Assembly: GCF_005503355.1 (NCBI RefSeq)
Contig: NZ_SCMK01000029.1
Location: 1-55,205, forward strand
DNA length: 55,205 nt
Origin: Sphingomonas sp. 1F27F7B
Lineage (GTDB): Bacteria > Pseudomonadota > Alphaproteobacteria > Sphingomonadales > Sphingomonadaceae
Direction of reading: 5' to 3'
Shown here: in pieces, positions 40,820-48,449 of the stretch
How the letters are laid out: every line of letters starts with the position of its first letter
Position numbering within the stretch: position 1 is the stretch's first letter
Notes under the pieces: model-generated
Databases searched by the model: none
The model's input: the letters and a program-made list of their open reading frames with translations, nothing else
Told to the model about the DNA's origin: nothing
Made by a program: the position numbers and the translations under genes

Positions 40820-41158
40820 TTACTTCCCCTCTCCATCAAGACTATTTGACAATCCTAACCTTGCCAACCGCAATATCTCAGGCAAATTGTTACGAATTTC
40901 ACATATCAAGCGCGCATTTTCTTCAAAACGATCATCATCGATGATTGCATATGGTGGTGCCTGCAGAAGACAGACAGCAATCACTGAATTGCCTGGCCAT
41001 CCTCCGGAGCGCATGCTGCCTTCTACCGAAACCGGCGGAGTATTGGCTATTGCAACAGCTCCCATATAATCTTCATCATCCATGTGCCGTACATACCAAG
41101 GACCATCAGAAGCTGATTTCTCGAGAGCCGCCAAGGCGTCTATTTCGGATATTTTCAT
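40820..41158 (-). CDS. Candidate immunity protein for the PIN toxin
   Basis: The 112-residue acidic, AT-richer protein has no signal peptide. It begins MKISEIDALAALEKSASDGP, then WYVRH, and ends with LICEIRNNLPEILRLARLG, a helical tail. The GPWYVR start and ENARLICEIRNNLP pattern recall Ead/Ea22-type phage proteins, but the position, 19 bp behind the RHS-PIN gene on the same strand and with the same low-GC composition as its toxin domain, is that of an immunity gene. Function is inferred from position only. Confidence 0.5.
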   Translation of the reverse strand: MKISEIDALAALEKSASDGPWYVRHMDDEDYMGAVAIANTPPVSVEGSMRSGGWPGNSVIAVCLLQAPPYAIIDDDRFEENARLICEIRNNLPEILRLARLGLSNSLDGEGK

Positions 41159-41177
41159 CGGAGCTCCACCAATTAAT

Positions 41178-42284
41178 TCATTGTGGCTTATAAGTTTCTG
41201 TCAAAGCAGGAACCTTCCTCGCGAGAGTCCGGATATCGGAAGTTGGTGTTCTAATGCCATGATCGGAACCGGCCGCGACAATGGCGGCGTCGTTGTACGT
41301 CAAACCGTTCACCGTCATTAGCCTCACGATAGTGAACAGACTCCCCGGCGCAGTAATTTCCGCCTTCTCAGTAGCAAGGAACGCATTCAGGCACGCCATC
41401 GCGGTAGCACGCGATATCCCCTGCTTCGCGCTGCCTTCACCGTATTCCAGCATCGCGTAAGGCGATATCGTAGCAACTCTGCCCCGCAGTGCCGCCATAG
41501 CATTCTCTGCGGAGGTTGATCCCGGCCTATCCAAAATGTTTATCAGAACATTTGTGTCCACATTAATGCGGGGACGATTATCCAGTCGGTTACTTAGATC
41601 GAGTCCGACGGCCGTACCAATCGTCAGCGTCACGCGGGTGAGCTTCTCGCCATTCGCATAGGTGATCGAGGAGGCATAGGCGAAACCGCCATAGTTCGCG
41701 CCGTTGCAGCCGGCGCTGCCGCCCATGCAGAACGGAATCGGCTCGACATACATCGGGAAGAAGCTGACGAGCGTGCCGTCGCGCCCCTGGAAGCCATAGG
41801 ATTTGTCTGCGGTGCGGGTGAGACGGGCACCGTCTACCTTCGCGATTTGTTGGCACAGCCCGATGGTCGCGCAGACGAAGATTCTGTCTACGCCTTCGAC
41901 ATGCACCTTTATCTGTCGGCTGTTGGGGTTGCCGCTATCGGGTTCCGTCAGCGTGTCGTCGGTCAGATAGGTTTCGAGATTGGTGGTGAATCGCCGCCCG
42001 TTGAAGACGGATCGAACCTGCAGATGCTCCGCCCCCGGCGCGCTGAAACCGAGCGCCGAAGCGACGGAGTATTGCGCACTGGCGACATCGACGCCGTTGA
42101 TATCAGGCTGCGGATTGACCACGGGCTGGTTCTGCGCCGAGTTGTCCTGCGCCTTCGCCGCCGCGGGTACCAGCATCAGGGCGAGAGCGAGCGGGCCGAG
42201 CCGCATGATCGCGCGCGCCGGCGATGCAAGCATCGGAACGAGGCGCCTTCCCATCCTGCCGAACATAGTTGTCCTACTGCCCAC
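41178..42284 (-). CDS. RHS-type N-terminal module fused to PIN-like toxin domain
   Basis: The roughly 368-residue protein has a secretory N-terminus (LGPLALALMLVPAAAKAQ) and a first 230 residues that resemble the N-terminal part of the 725-aa RHS protein at 46236 (NGVD then a VSAL/VSGEL segment, later GRDGTLVSFFP and ITYANGEKLT). From about residue 240 it changes abruptly into a PIN-domain pattern: NVDTNVLINIL (Asp243), ISPYAMLEYGEG (Glu280), GLTYNDAAIVAAG (Asp332) and TSDIRTLAR (Asp350), the four acidic residues of PIN RNases. No RHS core lies between. GTG 42284 follows AGGAGGG; ATG 42266 and 42308 are alternatives. The base composition falls at the junction near 41585. Confidence 0.72.
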   Translation of the reverse strand: MGSRTTMFGRMGRRLVPMLASPARAIMRLGPLALALMLVPAAAKAQDNSAQNQPVVNPQPDINGVDVASAQYSVASALGFSAPGAEHLQVRSVFNGRRFTTNLETYLTDDTLTEPDSGNPNSRQIKVHVEGVDRIFVCATIGLCQQIAKVDGARLTRTADKSYGFQGRDGTLVSFFPMYVEPIPFCMGGSAGCNGANYGGFAYASSITYANGEKLTRVTLTIGTAVGLDLSNRLDNRPRINVDTNVLINILDRPGSTSAENAMAALRGRVATISPYAMLEYGEGSAKQGISRATAMACLNAFLATEKAEITAPGSLFTIVRLMTVNGLTYNDAAIVAAGSDHGIRTPTSDIRTLARKVPALTETYKPQ

Positions 42285-42386
42285 GATGTCCCTCCTGCCC
42301 GAAACCATTTGGAAGATTGCCCGGCAGCCGGGTTCGCGATCGGCGCGTGCCGCACACGTCCGAAATCCCGGCGCCTCTCCGAGCGG

Positions 42387-42683
42387 CTAGTCGCGAATAC
42401 TGGAGCCCCGAGCCCTGCCCCGGGCCTCGCCCGTTGCCGTCTGCCCGATGCTGTTCCGGTGGCCGCCGGCCGCGGAGACGCCGGCAACGGCATAGCTCGT
42501 CCGGTTTCCGGCCGAATCGAAGCTTGTCGCGCCGGCGATGCCATTGCTCGGGCCGCCGGAAATCCGTGAGGATATGAGGCGGCCGAGCGCGTCATATTGA
42601 TAGGCCGCCGTCTCCTGGGCTTGCGCGACCGCGGCAAATCCAATCGCGATCATGCTCGCGGACGTCAGCAAACGAAGATGCAT
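42387..42683 (-). CDS. Small secreted single-YD-repeat protein 1
   Basis: The 98-residue protein has a signal peptide (MHLRLLTSASMIAIGFAAVA) cut before AQETAAYQYDALGRL, so the mature protein starts with one YD repeat, and a second half-repeat FDSAGNRTSYAV follows. It resembles the proteins at 45616 and 51849 in its first 50 residues, but its C-terminal extension is short and Gly/Arg-rich. It is the first gene of the minus-strand RHS-PIN unit, 102 bp ahead of it. Region 42684-43173 upstream shows no gene. Confidence 0.68.
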   Translation of the reverse strand: MHLRLLTSASMIAIGFAAVAQAQETAAYQYDALGRLISSRISGGPSNGIAGATSFDSAGNRTSYAVAGVSAAGGHRNSIGQTATGEARGRARGSSIRD

Positions 42684-43173
42684 GCCTGCCCCCACAGAAA
42701 CCTGCACGCCATGTGCGATGTACGATGAAGCGCACGCAGATTACTGAGACGCGACAAGGATCCCGGAAATTTGCTCCGATCTCATTGAATCTGGGATTGC
42801 GCGCGCAGGTCTACGCTGCATCACAGCAAGCCAAACACGACGGACGGCAGATATCGGGAAGAGTGATCGCCCGCCGGAACGGCGTCATCTGAACGAGCCA
42901 AGCCATGCCGCACATGGGCAATGCCTAAGAGGGGGCTGCGGTGACCGGAGAGGCTCGCCAGGTGTCGAGCAACCGATTTTGGCCCGGTGGCGGACTGTCC
43001 GGTTTCAGGCAGGCAATCTCGAAAGCAGACGTTCCCAAGCAGCCCCGATGTCATCGTCCGCGCGCCGATGGCGAGCACCGATCGTCACCCGTCGCGGTGC
43101 TCGTCCAAGCCGAAGATCTACCCTCCGACGGAGAAAGCGAATGGGTTTGGACAGGACGTATCCGCAAGATGAC

Positions 43174-43392
43174 TCATCCCAGATCGGCTGCGCTGGATCG
43201 TTCATCCGAGCCAACGCATTCTCCTCCCTTTCGTGCGGAAACAGGGATGTCGAACTTTCCGTCCGCAGCCGGCGACCTGCGCTTGAGCATGGGTTTCAAC
43301 GCTCCCCAAATCCCTCGGAGCAGAGCCCGCATATCTCGGCTGACGCGTTGGCGATGCTCGACCCAGGCGCGATCATACATCTCGTCAATCAT
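43174..43392 (-). CDS. Small hypothetical protein divergent from LysR gene
   Basis: The 72-residue frame starting at ATG 43392 follows AGAGGG at proper spacing. It is basic in its middle (RAWVEHRQRVSRDMRALLRG, IWGALKPMLKRR) and has no known family. It stands opposite the LysR gene, 110 bp from its start, where LysR targets are often found. It may also be chance. Confidence 0.35.
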   Translation of the reverse strand: MIDEMYDRAWVEHRQRVSRDMRALLRGIWGALKPMLKRRSPAADGKFDIPVSARKGGECVGSDERSSAADLG

Positions 43393-43502
43393 GGCGGCCC
43401 TCTGCTCTGGACTGGAGGCGGACCAGAAGGAGATGCAGATCTTCGGCGGCGGCTTCCAACAAAAGGATCGACTTGCCTTATCAAGAGGCTTTATCAAGCG
43501 CC

Positions 43503-44435
43503 ATGCGACGGCTACCCCCGCTTCCTGCAGTTCGGGCATTTGAAGCGGTCGCGCGCAAGGGCACGTTTACGGCGGCCGCCTCCGAACTGGGGATGACCCA
43601 GGCCGCCATCAGCTATCAGATCAAGATACTCGAGGAGCGGGTCGGCGAACCGCTCTTTGTCCGGCGAGGAAGACGCGCCGAGTTGACTGTCGGGGGCGCT
43701 CGCGTCGCATCACGGTTGGCGACCGCTTTCGACGAGATCGAAATGGCGTTCGACGAGCTGACCGGCGAGAGCGAGACGGTACTGCGAATTGCCACGACGG
43801 CGAGCATTGCAAGCAACTGGCTCGCGCGAAACATCGGCTCCTTTCAAGCCGCTCATCCGGATATCGAGATCGAGCTCGAAGTCAGCAGCACCGTGATCGA
43901 CCTCGCGGAAGCTCGCATCGATGTTGCAATACGAACCGGTCGCGGGGATTGGCCGGCCCTGAAGTCCGAGCATCTGGCTGCGGTGGTTTTCACCCCGATG
44001 TGCAGTCCGGCCCTGCTCGAGGGCCGCCGTCTGCCGCTGGATGCGCGGGAAGCCCGGAATATGCAGAGGATCAGCCCGCAGGATCGATGGTGGCCGATAT
44101 GGTTCCGCAGCGCCGGAGTGGAGATCGGGGGCGATCTCGGGCGCGGCGGAATTCGCATGGACTCGCAGGCAACCGAAGGGCAGGCGGCGATTGCAGGGCA
44201 TGGAATTGCGCTGATGACCCCGATGCTGTGGAGCACGGAAATCGCGAGTGGGCGGCTCATATGCCCTTTCGCCAACATGGCCGATGAAGGCACTGCCTAC
44301 TGGTTGGTCTATGCCGAAAACCGCCGGCACACGCGCAAGATCGCGCGGTTCCGCGATTGGGTCGTTCCGGCGTTTCGCGCAATGGCCGCCTCTCCCATGA
44401 TTGGCGCTATCCAGGGTCAGGACCCATTGATGTGA
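43503..44435 (+). CDS. LysR-family regulator (GcvA-type), 3' end altered by IS
   Basis: The roughly 310-residue protein has a GcvA-like HTH (LPAVRAFEAVARKGTFTAAA, MTQAAISYQIKILEE, LFVRRGRRAELTVGG) and a LysR effector domain (RIATTASIASNWLA, ARIDVAIRTGRGDWP, GQAAIAGHGIALM). ATG 43503 is preferred to 43473. The last residues GQDPLM and the stop TGA are encoded by the terminal repeat of IS5 copy c, so the original C-terminus is replaced. This may be functionally neutral as the tail is usually variable. Confidence 0.85.
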   Translation: MRRLPPLPAVRAFEAVARKGTFTAAASELGMTQAAISYQIKILEERVGEPLFVRRGRRAELTVGGARVASRLATAFDEIEMAFDELTGESETVLRIATTASIASNWLARNIGSFQAAHPDIEIELEVSSTVIDLAEARIDVAIRTGRGDWPALKSEHLAAVVFTPMCSPALLEGRRLPLDAREARNMQRISPQDRWWPIWFRSAGVEIGGDLGRGGIRMDSQATEGQAAIAGHGIALMTPMLWSTEIASGRLICPFANMADEGTAYWLVYAENRRHTRKIARFRDWVVPAFRAMAASPMIGAIQGQDPLM

Positions 44436-44981
44436 AAGGCGCGATCTTGATTGAGGCTCCGCAAGGAGACCGGATGTGAGCGAGCTATACTGACGGACGG
44501 GCAGATGGCGCGGCTGCAGCGGTATTTCCCGAAGAGCCATGGCAGGCCACGGGTTGACGATCGGCGGGTGTTGAGCGGGATCCTCTTCGTCAATCGCAAC
44601 AGGCTGCACTGGCGGGACGCGCCGAAAGACTATGGGCCGCACAAGACGCTGTACAACCGCTGGAAGGGCTGGGGCCGGATGGGCGTCTTCACCCGGATGA
44701 TGGAAGGCCCGTCCTCTGCAAGCGCCGATCGCAAGACGGTGATGATCGACGCGACCTATTTGAAGGCGCACCGCACGGCATCGAGCCTGGCGGTAAAAAG
44801 GGGGACCTCGGGCGCCTGATCGGGCGCACCAAAGGCGGTATGAACACCAAGCTCCATGCCGTCACCGACGCGAATGGCCGCCCCTTGCGCTGCTTCATGA
44901 CCGCGGGTCAGATCAGCGATCATATCGGTGCAGCAGCCCTGCTGGACGAATTGCCCAAGGCGCAATGGCTGCTCGGCGACC
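44414..44981 (+). mobile_element. IS5-type element, copy c (left part)
   Basis: Starts with the terminal repeat GGGTCAGGACCCATTGATG and carries the N-terminal transposase half in one frame (QMARLQRYFPKSHGRPRVDD, then YGPHKTLYNRW, then VMIDATYLKAHRTASSLAV) and the central part in another (TKGGMNTKLHAVTDANGRPL, AALLDELPKAQWLL). The frames differ by -1 at the run A5G5 (44795-44804), which may be the programmed frameshift site used by two-frame IS5 elements. A further 4-nt deletion near 44490 breaks the start. The element stops at 44981 where unrelated sequence begins. Confidence 0.8.
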
Positions 44982-45044
44982 GTGCGCACCGAGCGCGGGT
45001 GGAAAATCGTGTCGGTAATCTACTCCAACCACGATCCCGTCTAG
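44982..45044 (+). pseudogene. Orphan 3' end of an NTF2-like (DUF4440-type) gene
   Basis: The 20 codons VRTERGWKIVSVIYSNHDPV followed by TAG read like the final strand of SnoaL/DUF4440-type proteins (RGWKIVSV-Y). They lie between two IS5 pieces; the stop codon overlaps the end of copy d. A small host-gene scrap left by deletion between elements is the simplest reading. Confidence 0.45.
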
Positions 45045-45356
45045 GGTCAGGACTCATTGGTCATAGCCAGAAGATGATGGTGGCGGCGAGCGCGATGGCG
45101 GAGAAGAAGGCGGTGGGGCAGCGGTCGTAACGGGTAGCGACGCGGCGCCAGTCCTTCAAACGGCCGAACATGATCTCGATGCGATTGCGGCGTCTGTAGC
45201 GGCGCTTGTCGTATTTGATGGGCTCGTGGCTCCTTGGAAAATACGGCTCGAGCCGCGCCATTTGCTTGTCCGTCAGCCAGTACAGGTTGCTCACAGTCAG
45301 TCTCCTTGCGGAGCCTCAATCAGATCGCACCTCTCACATCAATGAGTCCTGACCCT
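45043..45356 (-). mobile_element. IS5-type internal-deletion derivative, copy d (MITE-like)
   Basis: Both terminal repeats are present (AGGGTCAGGACTCATTG at 45043 and CAATGAGTCCTGACCCT at 45340), enclosing 314 bp. The transposase is reduced to an in-frame chimera of 77 residues (45061-45294): YWLTDKQMARLEPYFPRSH joined to EPIKYDKRRYRRRNRIEIMF and the ending FFSAIALAATIIFWL. The catalytic middle is missing, so it can only move in trans. Confidence 0.82.
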
Positions 45357-45361
45357 ACAGG

Positions 45362-45429
45362 CCGCTCACATCCAGTCCCCTCACCGAGCCTGAATCAGAT
45401 CGCGCGCCACATCGATGGGCCCTGATCCT
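45362..45429 (-). mobile_element. IS5-type end fragment, copy e
   Basis: About 70 bp holding only the transposase-start end of the element and a diverged terminal repeat (CATCGATGGGCCCTGATCCT), adjoining copy d. Confidence 0.65.
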
Positions 45430-45615
45430 GGATAGCGTCAGTACCAAAAAACGGAACCGGAATGGAATTTCCATGATATTCGTCATAATTCTGCAATTCT
45501 AATGCTTATGTCAGTAATTAAATCCTAGTTTTCGTCGCCATGGCTGGTTTGTTATTGCTGCTCGTCGGCATGGGCATACTATCAACTGCGTTGGATCAGA
45601 AGTGGGGGCGATCGC

Positions 45616-46161
45616 GTGCGTCTTGCTTGGCTCAAGGGTGTTGCCTTGATGGGGGCGACGATGTTCGGTACGGCTGCGCATGCGCAAGAGAGCACAACTT
45701 ACCGGTATGATGCCTTGGGGCGTCTGATTCAGGTGAATGTAGGCAGTAACGCGCTAGTCGAATATTCTTTTGATGCGGCCGGAAGTAGACAGTTAATTGT
45801 CACTACGACTTTCGTTCCGCCAGCCAATTGCAATATCGACATCGTAGATTACGGCTTCACTCTTGTGAAGTATGGGCAGCCATATTCAGGATATTCTCAG
45901 ATCATACCTGGGGCGGGTTGCACCAGTCCCGTGACGATATCCTATGCCACGCAAGATGGGACCGCGATCTATAATGCCAATTATGTAGCCACGAGCGGAT
46001 TGCTCAGCGTTTCGCCGGGGCAGAGCTATGTGCGCTACCCTCTGTCTGGGCTGGCAATTGGCGGAGCAGAATCGCTCGAGTTCTATGTGAACTTCGCGGT
46101 GGTCTCCGGGAATGCCACCCTGAGCAAGACCAGGGCGACCATATGGTTGAATGCCGATTGA
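45616..46161 (+). CDS. Small secreted single-YD-repeat protein 2, Calx-beta-like tail
   Basis: The 181-residue protein starts at GTG 45616 and has a signal peptide ending AHAQ. The mature part begins ESTTYRYDALGRLIQV, one YD repeat, then SYSFDAAG-type half-repeat, then a beta-rich domain: VTISYATQDGTAI, NYVATSGLLSVSPGQSYV, FYVNFAVVSGNATL. The VTISYATQDGT and SG-L-VSPGQ features match Calx-beta domains. It is the first of three plus-strand genes, 74 bp ahead of the RHS N-terminal protein. Role unknown; it may complete or cap the RHS shell. Confidence 0.75.
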   Translation: MRLAWLKGVALMGATMFGTAAHAQESTTYRYDALGRLIQVNVGSNALVEYSFDAAGSRQLIVTTTFVPPANCNIDIVDYGFTLVKYGQPYSGYSQIIPGAGCTSPVTISYATQDGTAIYNANYVATSGLLSVSPGQSYVRYPLSGLAIGGAESLEFYVNFAVVSGNATLSKTRATIWLNAD

Positions 46162-46235
46162 CTGGCAGAAATTCGTCAACTGTGAACGCATAAATCGCAG
46201 AATTATTTGTGGCTATTGTAATGGCGAGATATTAA

Positions 46236-48413
46236 ATGGCTATAATCCCGATCGCTAAACGGATGGTTGCTGCAAAGCTGGTTCTGTTGGCAAGCGCTGC
46301 CATTTCTTCGGGGCCGGCATTCGCGCAGAATGCCATATCTCCCGACGGAGAGAAGCCGGCTGCGGCAAATAGCGCTGCGGCCGAGCTTGCTCCCCGGCCT
46401 GCCGCCGCAGCGGCGCGAACGACGGGCTTCGCTGCCGGTGGCGCCACCAGCGACCCGGAGTTTCAGGATGCCTTGCAGAGTCTCTATCCCGCTCAGGATT
46501 ATTCGGATCCGAATGGAGTGGATCTTTCCACTGGGAAGTTTCGAGTCAGTGGCGAATTGCTTTCCGCGGGCGGCAACCGCCTCGGTGTCGGCTTCAACTT
46601 CGTCAGTCCCGGATTTGCGGTTACGCATACGCATTTCACCGACTCCCCGCCACTGTCGGTTTCAAACACGATCGGCCAAATCGTCTATGCGAGTTTGACC
46701 ACGAACTCGATTCTAACATGGAGTCCAGAAGATGAGTCCGGCCCAGTTGCTGTAGCTTTTGTCAACTTCGACTCACCGACTCATCATGATAGATTTCTGC
46801 AGATCGCCTCGGTTCAGAACTTCCACAATGTAGCGAATACCTCGTCAGCCCTCACTCCTTGGGGGGCGGGTTATCTGTACACCGCGAAGGATGGCGCGAC
46901 GGCGGAGATTTCGAGTGATAGAACTTATCTGCAACTCTACACGCCGTTGGTGCCGACCTCGGGATATAATGGGAACGTCGTCTCGAAGATGAACCAGCCG
47001 GATGGCGAGGTGTGGACCTATTATTACGACAAGGCATCGATCCGACTGGTGGCGTCGGGTACTATCTTCGATACGTCGCGCATTCGCTCGATTGTCTCCA
47101 GTCGAGGCTATGCGCTGCAATTCTCCTATCAAGCGGATGGCACGTTCCTCGATGGAGCCGCGCCGGTGGATCGGTGGTATTCGGTTACGCGTATCGTCAA
47201 GTACAACAAGGCACACACTTATTGCAGCGAGGCGTCCGGCTCGCGGTGCGCGTCCTTCGACAGCGATGCGCAGGCCGTCGACATTACCTATGATCGTGTC
47301 AGCAACAGGGTTCGGCTCGCAAGGCCGAACGGCGAAGCGATGACATTCGGATTCTCGCTCGAGCCGCGTTGGGGCGCCTGGCGCATGGTAAGCGTGGAGA
47401 AGGGGGATATTTCCGCGACGAAGCGCGTCATCACCTATCGCGAATACCCTCTAATTACCTATCCTGGCGGCAGTTCCGTACCCAATCCGTTGACGTGGCT
47501 GGATAATGTCGAGAGCGTTGCAGTGGACGGCCGGACCTGGAGCTATGATTTCAAGGGAATCCACTATGCGGGGGATCTCGAATCCTCGAGCGCCATGCGT
47601 GCGACGGATCCGACGGGCGCGATCACTTCGTTGGACATGCCTCTCTGGCGGGATCCGCCTGCGCGGATAGCGGATCCACTCGGGCGAGCCACCCTGTTCT
47701 CTTTCTACCGATATCCGTGGTCGGCGATCGTGAAGGGGGGATGGCCTGATCCGGATACCATGATTCGTGCCAACTGGGCATTGGCCTATCCCGCCACGGT
47801 GACCTTTCCGGAGGACGCGGGCGCCAATGTGAAGAGCATCGAATTCACCTATGACGATCGCGGCAACCGCTTGATTGCCCGGCGTAATCCCAAGGCGGGC
47901 AGCGGCCTCGCGCCGATCACCTGGGCCGCAAGCTATCCAGCGTGCGGGAATCTCAAGGTCTGCAACAAGCCCCTGATCGTTACCGATCCGCAAGGCGCGA
48001 CGACAGTCTATTCCTATGATGCGGCGCATGGCGGCATCGTGTCGGAGATGAAGCCCGCGCCAACCAGCGGTGCGCCGCGGCCTCTCAAATTGAATAGCTA
48101 TATCCAGAAGTACGCCTATGTCCTGACCGGGGGTGGGGGGCTGGCTCCGGCGGGGGCGCCGATCTGGGTGAAGGCGTCCACTACCCTCTGCCAGACGGCG
48201 GCAGGGAGTGACACGCCGACTTGTGACGGCGGGGCACCGCAGACGGTCATGACATTTGAGTTTGGTGCTGACGGCACGGCGGACAACATGCTTGTCCATG
48301 GCATATCCGTGACTTCGGATGGGCAGACTCTGCGCACCTGCTATCGGTACGATGGCCAGGGTAACAAGATTAGCATGACCAAGCCGCGCGCTGGGCTGAG
48401 CAGCTGCCAGTAA
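46236..48413 (+). CDS. RHS-type N-terminal protein (725 aa)
   Basis: Signal peptide MVAAKLVLLASAAISSGPAF, then an Ala-rich linker and a beta-rich protein with RHS-type segments: PNGVDLSTGKFRVSGELLSA, YTAKDGATAEISSD, MNQPDGEVWTYYYDK, IEFTYDDRGNRLIARRNP, TDPQGATTVYSYDAAHGG, TCYRYDGQGNKISM. It corresponds to the N-terminal beta-cocoon part of Rhs proteins but ends without the RHS core. The core follows as a separate secreted gene 36 bp downstream, so the toxin is split into two polypeptides. ATG 46236 is used; ATG 46260 is an alternative start. Confidence 0.8.
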   Translation: MAIIPIAKRMVAAKLVLLASAAISSGPAFAQNAISPDGEKPAAANSAAAELAPRPAAAAARTTGFAAGGATSDPEFQDALQSLYPAQDYSDPNGVDLSTGKFRVSGELLSAGGNRLGVGFNFVSPGFAVTHTHFTDSPPLSVSNTIGQIVYASLTTNSILTWSPEDESGPVAVAFVNFDSPTHHDRFLQIASVQNFHNVANTSSALTPWGAGYLYTAKDGATAEISSDRTYLQLYTPLVPTSGYNGNVVSKMNQPDGEVWTYYYDKASIRLVASGTIFDTSRIRSIVSSRGYALQFSYQADGTFLDGAAPVDRWYSVTRIVKYNKAHTYCSEASGSRCASFDSDAQAVDITYDRVSNRVRLARPNGEAMTFGFSLEPRWGAWRMVSVEKGDISATKRVITYREYPLITYPGGSSVPNPLTWLDNVESVAVDGRTWSYDFKGIHYAGDLESSSAMRATDPTGAITSLDMPLWRDPPARIADPLGRATLFSFYRYPWSAIVKGGWPDPDTMIRANWALAYPATVTFPEDAGANVKSIEFTYDDRGNRLIARRNPKAGSGLAPITWAASYPACGNLKVCNKPLIVTDPQGATTVYSYDAAHGGIVSEMKPAPTSGAPRPLKLNSYIQKYAYVLTGGGGLAPAGAPIWVKASTTLCQTAAGSDTPTCDGGAPQTVMTFEFGADGTADNMLVHGISVTSDGQTLRTCYRYDGQGNKISMTKPRAGLSSCQ

Positions 48414-48449
48414 AACCGAGACTATTTCCAATATTCGGAAGAGGTAACG

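Noticed and set aside
42821..43173. Overlapping frames upstream of the small minus-strand gene near 43174
   Set aside because: Several competing frames of similar length on both strands with none showing coding features.
45462..45474. Near-palindrome ATGGAATTTCCAT ahead of the RHS unit
   Set aside because: Only one copy and AT-rich context; no matching copy before the other YD genes.
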